Below are positions 16,552-21,200 of a DNA stretch of 21,200 bases, one piece after another. The notes under the pieces were generated by a model. The model had not been told where the DNA came from. It worked only from the letters and a program-made list of their open reading frames with translations, and made no database searches. Numbering within the stretch: the stretch's first letter is position 1; the number at the start of each line of letters is the position of its first letter. This stretch comes from Pseudomonadota bacterium. Its GTDB lineage: Bacteria; Pseudomonadota; Alphaproteobacteria; Rhizobiales; Rhizobiaceae. A program made the translations under genes and the position numbers. The DNA lies in NCBI GenBank assembly GCA_023444445.1, contig JAEXMK010000142.1, positions 1 to 21,200 of the forward strand, given 5' to 3'.

Positions 16552-17883
16552 TTAAGACCGTAACGCCGCCAGTTCCTCGATGCCGACATGGCTCTCGACC
16601 TCGCTGCCGCGCAGATAGAGATAGAGGCCGATGGCGAAGGCGAGGACCGCGATGAAGACCAGATACCAGGCGTGGGCCATGGGATTGACGGCAAGCGCCG
16701 TGGTCACGCCAATCGGCGTCAGCCCGCCGAAGACGGCATAAGAGACATTATAGGCGAAGGAGAGGCCGGAGAAACGGACCGACGCCGGGAAGGCGCGGAC
16801 CATGACATAGGGCACCGCGCCTGCCATGCCGACCGACAAGCCCATGACGCCATAGAGCACGAACATGGTTTGAAGCGATGTGCCGGCATAGCTGTAGAAG
16901 GTGAAGGTGGCGATGCCGAAGAAGATGCTGGCCCCCATGAAGAAGATGCCGGAGCCGACGCGGTCGATCAGGGCGCCGGCGATGATGACGCCGAAGATCA
17001 GGAACAGCGTGCCGAAGCTGGTGCCGGCCAGTGCCTGCGTCGGGGTGTAACCGTAAAGCTTCTGCAGGAAGGTGGCCGTCATCAGCGTGGTGACGACGAT
17101 GGCCGCCGACAGGACCCAGGTCAGCAGGGCAGAGATGATCACGCCGCGCATATGGTGCTTCAGCACGAGGCCAAGCGGCAGCTTGTCCGTCAGTGACTTC
17201 GACTTTTTCATTTCCATGAAGATCGGCGTTTCTTCCAGCCAGCGACGCAGATAAACCGCGATGAGGCCGAAAATGCCGCCGAGGAGGAAGGGAATGCGCC
17301 AGGCGTAACCGGCCACGTCTTCCGGTGTGAAAAGTGAGTTGATGGCAAAGGCGATCAACGAGCCCAGCATGATGCCAAAGGAAAGACCGGACGTGAGGAA
17401 ACCACAGGCGAGGCCAACACGGCGGAAAGGCACATGTTCGGCAACGAAGGTCCAGGCGCCGGGCACTTCACCGCCGATGGCGGCACCCTGCAGCATGCGC
17501 AGGATGATGAGCAGGATGGGAGCGGCAACGCCTATGGTGGCATAGGTCGGCATCAGCGCCATGCCGAGCGTCGACAGCGCCATCAGGAGGATCGAGAAAG
17601 CGAAGACACGCTTCCGGCCATACCGGTCGCCATAATGCGCCAGCACGATGCCGCCCAGCGGTCGCACCAGATAACCGGCGGCGAAAATGCCGAAGGTCTG
17701 GATCATCACCAGCCAGTCGGGCATTTCCGGTGGAAAGAACAAATGGCCGATGACGGTGGCGAAAAATACGAAAATGATGAAGTCGTAAAATTCGAGTGCG
17801 CCGCCCAGGGCCGAAAGGCCAAGAGTTTTGTAATCCTGACCGTTAAGGGGCCGGGCTGCCGCCGGTGTAGTGGTGGGAGACAT
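16552..17883 (-). CDS. MFS transporter, metabolite:H+ symporter (MHS) family
   Basis: The 443-residue inner-membrane protein has 12 predicted hydrophobic helices and belongs to the metabolite:H+ symporter branch of the major facilitator superfamily (relatives KgtP, ProP, ShiA, CitA). Family marks are GALEFYDFIIFVFFA in helix 1, RPLGGIVLAHYGDRYGRKRVF in loop 2-3 (the MFS signature motif), LQGAAIGGEVPGAWTFVAEH in helix 4, and RRWLEETPIF at the centre loop. Proton-coupled uptake of a small organic acid, amino acid or osmolyte is family knowledge; the substrate cannot be told from sequence. ATG 17883 has only a weak purine-rich site upstream (AGAAAAGAAG). The AAA ATPase gene lies 78 bases upstream on the same strand, and cotranscription is possible but unproven. 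Confidence 0.93.
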   Translation of the reverse strand: MSPTTTPAAARPLNGQDYKTLGLSALGGALEFYDFIIFVFFATVIGHLFFPPEMPDWLVMIQTFGIFAAGYLVRPLGGIVLAHYGDRYGRKRVFAFSILLMALSTLGMALMPTYATIGVAAPILLIILRMLQGAAIGGEVPGAWTFVAEHVPFRRVGLACGFLTSGLSFGIMLGSLIAFAINSLFTPEDVAGYAWRIPFLLGGIFGLIAVYLRRWLEETPIFMEMKKSKSLTDKLPLGLVLKHHMRGVIISALLTWVLSAAIVVTTLMTATFLQKLYGYTPTQALAGTSFGTLFLIFGVIIAGALIDRVGSGIFFMGASIFFGIATFTFYSYAGTSLQTMFVLYGVMGLSVGMAGAVPYVMVRAFPASVRFSGLSFAYNVSYAVFGGLTPIGVTTALAVNPMAHAWYLVFIAVLAFAIGLYLYLRGSEVESHVGIEELAALRS

Positions 17884-17961
17884 GAGGCTGCTTCTTTTCT
17901 AAATTACGTAGTACTTATGGGCATGCGGCAAGAATGGCGGGATTTCAAGCCTTATCGGTCG
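17884..17961. other. Short gap between the AAA ATPase and MFS genes
   Basis: The 78 bases hold no clear terminator. A short AT-rich stretch with the palindrome TACGTA (around 17906) could be a minus-strand promoter, but I cannot pair a good -35 with it. Confidence 0.25.
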
Positions 17962-18738
17962 TCAATCGTTCAGGTATTTGGATGGACGATCGAGAAAGCG
18001 CCGCAGGAAGGCGATGTTTTCCAGTTCGTCATAGAGGCGCTCGGTGATGCCATCCTCATCGAAGTAATAAATCGTGGCCTCTGGAATCGCCAACAGCACG
18101 GGCGAATGGGTGGCGATGATCAATTGTCCGCCGCTATCGGCTGCGTTGCGGATGATCGCCGCCAGTTCCAGCTGCTTTTGCGGTGAAAGCGGACTTTCCG
18201 GTTCGTCGAGAAAATAGAGGCCGGCGCCATGCAGGCGCCGATGCATGATATCGAGGAAGCCTTCGCCATGCGATCGCCGGTCGAGGCTGTTGTTCCTGAC
18301 AATCCCGCGAAATGTCTCTGGCGTTTCCTCCGGAAAATCCTCGCCGTTTTTCAGAGCCTTTTCCCGCTCCCAGCGAAAATCGTCCAGTGCTTCCTCGTTC
18401 TGTCGACGGATATAACCAAGCACGTCTTCCGCGCGCAGGAACATGCGGATCTTCGGATATTTCTTGCGGGCAAAATAGAAGGCCTTCGCCACGGTTTCGG
18501 CATGCTGGAGATAGAGGTCACCCTTGACTTGGCCATGATTGCCGATGGCATAGGCCGTCATTCCCGCCGCCAGACCCTCCAGCAGTGTCGATTTGCCAGA
18601 GCCGTTATTACCGGCGAAAAAGGTGATCGGCGTCTTGAATTCGAGGCGTTCCAGATGGCGCATGGCCGGAACGGAGAAGGGATAATCATCCCGTCCGTCC
18701 GGTGTTTCTTTCATCGTAACGCTGTCGAGAAACAGCAT
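17962..18738 (-). CDS. AAA/ABC-type ATPase of the COG3910 'predicted ATPase' type
   Basis: The 258-residue protein is a stand-alone ATPase with ABC-type nucleotide-binding elements. It has Walker A GNNGSGKST (43-51), a signature-like SHGEGF (156-161), Walker B LYFLDEP (174-180) followed by ESPLSP, and an H-loop His211 in IIATHSP. There is no transmembrane segment and no coiled-coil arm of Rad50 type, so it is a soluble cytoplasmic ATPase of the COG3910 group that I recall as uncharacterised. The core between Walker A and the signature is only about 105 residues, with a basic, charged stretch (about 90-135). I chose ATG 18738 because AAGGA (18746-18750) is 7 bases upstream; an upstream in-frame ATG at 18777 lacks this. 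It precedes the MFS gene by 78 bases on the same strand. No nuclease partner gene flanks it, so a defence role is not supported. Confidence 0.88.
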   Translation of the reverse strand: MLFLDSVTMKETPDGRDDYPFSVPAMRHLERLEFKTPITFFAGNNGSGKSTLLEGLAAGMTAYAIGNHGQVKGDLYLQHAETVAKAFYFARKKYPKIRMFLRAEDVLGYIRRQNEEALDDFRWEREKALKNGEDFPEETPETFRGIVRNNSLDRRSHGEGFLDIMHRRLHGAGLYFLDEPESPLSPQKQLELAAIIRNAADSGGQLIIATHSPVLLAIPEATIYYFDEDGITERLYDELENIAFLRRFLDRPSKYLND

Positions 18739-18790
18739 GTCGCAGTCCTTAATCCGTGATGTCGATCGCCATTGCACTCTGGTGCGCGTT

Positions 18791-18843
18791 GGCGGCCATG
18801 TCGCAAATCGATTGCATATGATTGCAGCTTATCGTTGGCCGCC
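18791..18843. repeat. 8-bp inverted repeat enclosing tandem ATTGCA boxes
   Basis: GGCGGCCA (18791-18798) and TGGCCGCC (18836-18843) are perfect inverted repeats 37 bases apart. Between them ATTGCA occurs twice, 10 bases apart (18811-18816 and 18821-18826), that is, one helical turn. It lies about 55-105 bases upstream of the AAA ATPase start and could be an operator; no binding protein is implied. Confidence 0.3.
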
Positions 18844-18894
18844 CTCTGCGCCAATGGTTGCGACACAGCGGGTGTCCGTCATGCCGCTTTCCTG

Positions 18895-19030
18895 AACTTA
18901 AGATAAATGTAAATTACTGAAATATATTTAAGTAATAATTGAGAATTCCGGATTATATTTGTGATATTCCTAGTATAAACTTCAAATTAACATAGTAATT
19001 ATAATTGTTTTACATTGTTTTTTCGTTGGG
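18895..19030 (+). promoter_or_regulatory. Very AT-rich leader of the 19040 gene
   Basis: In 18901-19020 only 23 of 120 bases are G or C (about 19%), against well over half in neighbouring genes. A perfect -10 hexamer TATAAT sits at 19000-19005, about 35 bases before the start, but no good -35 pairs with it. Sequences like this are often bound by AT-selective silencers such as the Ros/MucR zinc-finger proteins of rhizobia; that is an inference. Confidence 0.5.
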
Positions 19031-19039
19031 GATGTCCGG

Positions 19040-19690
19040 GTGAAGCACATTGCATTATTTTCGGCCGCTATTTTGTTTTCCGCGATATCTGTGAATGAGG
19101 CCAAGGCGCGTGGATCTGGGTTTTTCGGAGGTTCATGGTTTGGCGGCGGTGAGACGATTGATCTCGTTTATGATCTTCCGGAGACAGAGCTCTTTCTTCG
19201 CAACGGCGAGGCCTATGATCTCGGTTATCTCAATAGCGATAACAGCAGCGGGTACGTCCTCTACCGCGGCGAGCGGTACAGCAAGCTCACCGAAGCGGAT
19301 ATCGCCCGACTGAAGGCAATGCTTGGCTTCGATCCGACAACAAAGGACCGGATGGAGCGGGCGGCAAGGAGCCGCGATTCATCCTGGACGCTTGCGATCG
19401 TGATCGCAGTGGCAATCATCGGCATCTTCGTGCTGGTCCACAAGACGATACAAATCGTGCGCTGGATGTCGCAACTGTCCACGACGTCAGGGGTCACGGC
19501 AAACAAATTGCAGGAGGAGCCGCCCGCACCGCTTGACGTCCGCAGGGCGCGTTTGGCGAAACGAAACAGGAGCGACGGCGTTGCCGATCAAGCTGCGCGC
19601 GCCCGTGCAGATCATGCTGTCGCCGAGGCGGAGCCATTGCCGACCCGCACCGGCACCACGGCGCAAGCCTTCGGACGCCGAAATATGTGA
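19040..19690 (+). CDS. Signal-peptide and single-helix membrane protein, unknown function
   Basis: I do not recognise a family. The 216-residue protein begins with a signal peptide (MKHIALFSAAILFSAISVNEA, likely cleavage after KARG or nearby at 22-25). A glycine-rich patch (GSGFFGGSWFGGGE, 26-38) follows, then a soluble domain of about 75 residues (LVYDLPETELFLRNGEAYDL..., containing YVLYRGERYSKLTEADIARLK). One strong membrane helix (about 116-138, TLAIVIAVAIIGIFVLVHK) then leads to a basic, Ala/Arg-rich cytoplasmic tail (about 140-216) with no obvious fold. So the topology is periplasmic N-terminus, cytoplasmic tail. GTG 19040 is preceded by GGGGAT (19028-19033). The 19% GC leader is unlike the GC-rich coding part, whose codon use looks native. 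The stop is 14 bases from the convergent alcohol dehydrogenase. Confidence 0.75.
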   Translation: MKHIALFSAAILFSAISVNEAKARGSGFFGGSWFGGGETIDLVYDLPETELFLRNGEAYDLGYLNSDNSSGYVLYRGERYSKLTEADIARLKAMLGFDPTTKDRMERAARSRDSSWTLAIVIAVAIIGIFVLVHKTIQIVRWMSQLSTTSGVTANKLQEEPPAPLDVRRARLAKRNRSDGVADQAARARADHAVAEAEPLPTRTGTTAQAFGRRNM

Positions 19691-19704
19691 AACGGTTTTG
19701 AGCC

Positions 19705-20748
19705 TTATTCGAACCGGTCGATAATGCTGATGCCGCTTTCCCGGAAACTGTCCATGGCGGGCAGGGCTGCTGCCGCTTCGGTCAGTGAGATATGGCGGCC
19801 GATCAGCTTTTCCGGCGCGAGCCTGCCGCTTTCGATCATTGAAAGCATGTCCTCGTAACGCCATGCCTGCATGCCATGGCTGCCGTAGATCTCCAGCTCA
19901 TGGGCGATCACCCGGGCCATGGGAATGGCTGGCATGGCATGGTCTGCCAGCATCAATCCCACCTGCACATGGCGTCCGCGCCGGCGCAGATTGCTGATGG
20001 AATTGCAGCAGGTCTGCGGATGGCCAAGGGCATCGACGGAGACATGCGCGCCGCCGCCGGTGATGTCTCGCACCGCTTCGGCAACATCGGCAACCGAACG
20101 GCTGTCGATGGTTGCGGTTGCGCCCAGCTGCCGGGCGAGTTCCAGCTTGTCTTCGGCAATATCGATGGCGACGACCTGTGCGCCGAGGCCCGCGCCGATC
20201 ATGATGGCGGAAAGCCCGACGCCGCCGCAGCCGTGCACGGCCAGCCATTCGCCGCCCTTCAGGCGTCCCTGATCCGTCACCGCCCGGAAGGACGTGGCGA
20301 ATCGGCAGCCGAGACCGGCGGCGGTTGCATAGGCCATCGATTCCGGCAGGTGCACCAGATTCTGATCGGCATAGTCGATGGCGACATATTCGGCGAAGGA
20401 ACCCCAATGGGTGAAGCCGGGCTGGAACTGCGTTTCGCAGACCTGCTGGTTGCCGGAACGGCATTCGTGGCAATGGCCGCAGCCCGAGACGAAGGGGACG
20501 GTGACGCGATCACCCTTTTTGAAGCGGGTGACGTGTCTGCCGACTGCGGCGATAACGCCGGCAAATTCATGGCCGGGCACATGCGGCAGGCGGATATCCG
20601 GGTCATGCCCCATCCAGCCGTGCCAGTCGCTACGGCAAAGGCCGGTCGCTTTCACCGCGATAACCACGCCGCCATCGCTCGGTTCAGGATCGGGCAGGGA
20701 CGCGACTACAGGGGTCTCGCCGAAGTGTTCGTAATAAAGTGCGCGCAT
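19705..20748 (-). CDS. Zinc-dependent alcohol dehydrogenase (medium-chain family)
   Basis: This 347-residue NAD(P)-dependent oxidoreductase of the medium-chain dehydrogenase/reductase family oxidises alcohols or reduces aldehydes. Catalytic zinc ligands are present: Cys38 (GLCRSDWH), His60-Glu61 (GHE) and Cys148 (GLGCRF). The structural-zinc lobe has Cys90, Cys93, Cys96 and Cys104. The Rossmann motif GCGGVGLS (173-180) precedes [21 protein letters not shown], whose Asp at the end of strand 2 favours NAD(H). Substrate is unknown. ATG 20748 is set by GGAGG (20754-20758) five bases upstream; another ATG at 20751 sits only two bases from it. There is no terminator in the 14 bases before the convergent gene. 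The gene upstream on the same strand is an ABC-transporter ATPase piece 97 bases away, and joint transcription is possible. Confidence 0.93.
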   Translation of the reverse strand: MRALYYEHFGETPVVASLPDPEPSDGGVVIAVKATGLCRSDWHGWMGHDPDIRLPHVPGHEFAGVIAAVGRHVTRFKKGDRVTVPFVSGCGHCHECRSGNQQVCETQFQPGFTHWGSFAEYVAIDYADQNLVHLPESMAYATAAGLGCRFATSFRAVTDQGRLKGGEWLAVHGCGGVGLSAIMIGAGLGAQVVAIDIAEDKLELARQLGATATIDSRSVADVAEAVRDITGGGAHVSVDALGHPQTCCNSISNLRRRGRHVQVGLMLADHAMPAIPMARVIAHELEIYGSHGMQAWRYEDMLSMIESGRLAPEKLIGRHISLTEAAAALPAMDSFRESGISIIDRFE

Positions 20749-20767
20749 CATGGCCTCCATCATTGAT

Positions 20768-20793
20768 CAGCAGGTTCAAACCTGAACCTGCTG
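20768..20793. repeat. Perfect 10-bp hairpin before the alcohol dehydrogenase
   Basis: CAGCAGGTTC (20768-20777) pairs with GAACCTGCTG (20784-20793) around a 6-base loop. It lies 10-20 bases upstream of the ADH Shine-Dalgarno site on the minus strand. There is no T-run on either strand, so it is a weak terminator at best for the upstream ABC gene. It could be an operator or leader hairpin for the dehydrogenase. Confidence 0.45.
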
Positions 20794-20836
20794 CTAGAGC
20801 ATTTTCAGCAAAAATGCGAAGTCGTTTTACGTCAGG
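20794..20836. repeat. Partial rhizobial intergenic palindrome (RIME/ABC-like)
   Basis: The stretch CTAGAGCATTTTCAGCAAAA and the following GCGAAGTCGTTTTACGTC resemble a short intergenic repeat I remember as abundant in Agrobacterium and Rhizobium genomes (a GAGCATTTTC...AAGTGCGAAGCGGTTTTCCG consensus). An internal 7-bp hairpin (20799-20805 with 20811-20817) is present. The far half of the element is missing, so this would be a partial copy. Confidence 0.45.
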
Positions 20837-20845
20837 AGAAGCGCT

Positions 20846-21200
20846 TCAGTCCTTGATCAGCATCAGGTCGCCGGCTGCGAATTTCAAAGTCACCCGCTCA
20901 CCGACGGCGGGCGGCGCGGTACCGGGATCGTTGAACATGTCGAAGGACAGCGTCGAACCGCCCAGATCAAGGCGGGTGCGGATGACGGAGCCGAGGAACT
21001 GGCTGGAGGTCACGAGGCCGGAAATGGCGACGTCGCCTTTCGCGTCGCTGCCGAGGGAGCCTGCTTCCGGGCGAAGCGCCAGCGTGATTTTCTCGCCGTT
21101 GGCTGCATCGACCGGCTTTGGCAGTGTGATCTGCTGCTCCCCGACCTGGATGGTGTTGGACGAGGAATCCACCACGGTCGCGTCGATGAGATTCAGCGTG
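20846..21200 (-). CDS. ABC transporter ATP-binding protein, C-terminal TOBE part (partial)
   Basis: Only the last 117 residues lie in the window; the reading frame is open to the window edge, so the nucleotide-binding domain with Walker motifs lies upstream, outside the window. The visible part (LNLIDATVVDSSSNTIQVGE..., then LALRPEAGSL and VTSSQFLGSVIRTRLDL near the middle, ending GDLMLIKD) is the TOBE/OB-fold regulatory domain of polyamine-, iron- or sugar-type ABC importer ATPases such as PotA, FbpC and MalK/UgpC relatives. The LRPE segment is typical of these. The substrate is unknown because the permease genes are not visible. The ADH gene lies 97 bases further on the same strand. Confidence 0.88.
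   Translation of the reverse strand, partial: TLNLIDATVVDSSSNTIQVGEQQITLPKPVDAANGEKITLALRPEAGSLGSDAKGDVAISGLVTSSQFLGSVIRTRLDLGGSTLSFDMFNDPGTAPPAVGERVTLKFAAGDLMLIKD

Noticed and set aside
17962..18738. Part of a phage-defence or toxin system around the AAA ATPase
   Set aside because: No nuclease, reverse transcriptase, TIR or toxin-like gene is beside it; its neighbours are a permease and an unrelated membrane protein.

Overview
The window looks like chromosomal DNA of an alphaproteobacterium of the order Rhizobiales, most likely Agrobacterium/Rhizobium. Three things suggest this: the 684-residue RpoD with a long acidic insert, a bacteriophytochrome whose N-terminus and domain order match the Agrobacterium protein Agp2, and a nearby mannose-isomerase-like AGE protein and long cobalamin-dependent MetH. 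Coding DNA is GC-rich with strong third-position GC, which creates many long antisense reading frames that are not genes. I see no insertion sequence, prophage, integrase, CRISPR array or defence cluster. It reads as ordinary core chromosome with several small, poorly known envelope proteins.

Layout. Positions 33-2087 (+): housekeeping sigma factor rpoD with a strong terminator. 2238-3200 (+): TonB-like, proline-rich DUF930 protein. 3373-5925 (-): phytochrome histidine kinase with a fused receiver. 6175-6597 (+): YjbQ-family enzyme, followed by a small secreted basic protein (6749-7084). 7246-7989 (-): SIMPL-domain periplasmic protein, sharing a bidirectional terminator with its neighbour. 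8168-8243 (+): tRNA with anticodon CAT, probably tRNA-Ile2. 8371-8745 (-): glycine-zipper exported protein. 8954-9583 (-): Omp25/31-type beta-barrel. 10026-10478 (+): two-helix membrane protein. 10583-11239 (+): membrane-anchored tyrosine/dual-specificity phosphatase. 11268-12515 (-): AGE-family sugar epimerase/isomerase, divergent from metH (12708-16481, +). 16552-17883 (-): MHS-family transporter, preceded on the same strand by an AAA ATPase (17962-18738). 19040-19690 (+): membrane protein behind a strikingly AT-rich leader. 19705-20748 (-): zinc alcohol dehydrogenase. 20846-21200 (-): C-terminal piece of an ABC-transporter ATPase that continues beyond the window.

How the genes fit together. 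Most are single-gene units in convergent or divergent pairs, separated by clear hairpin terminators (after rpoD, in the 6749/7246 gap, after the 8954 gene, and in the metH/MFS gap). The only plausible operons are the AAA ATPase with the MFS transporter, and perhaps the two-helix membrane protein with the phosphatase. Five consecutive small-to-medium proteins (6749-10478) are exported or membrane-bound, with a tRNA in their midst.

The leads I find most worth checking are: an aspartate where primary sigma factors carry valine in region 4.2 of RpoD; a near-perfect 20-bp palindrome in the metH promoter resembling an S-adenosylhomocysteine-responsive (SahR-type) operator; an overlapping ATG/GTG start with a slippery A7 run in yjbQ; the 19% GC leader before the 19040 gene; and a cluster of hairpins just downstream of the tRNA. 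I did not find clear evidence for a new multi-gene system.
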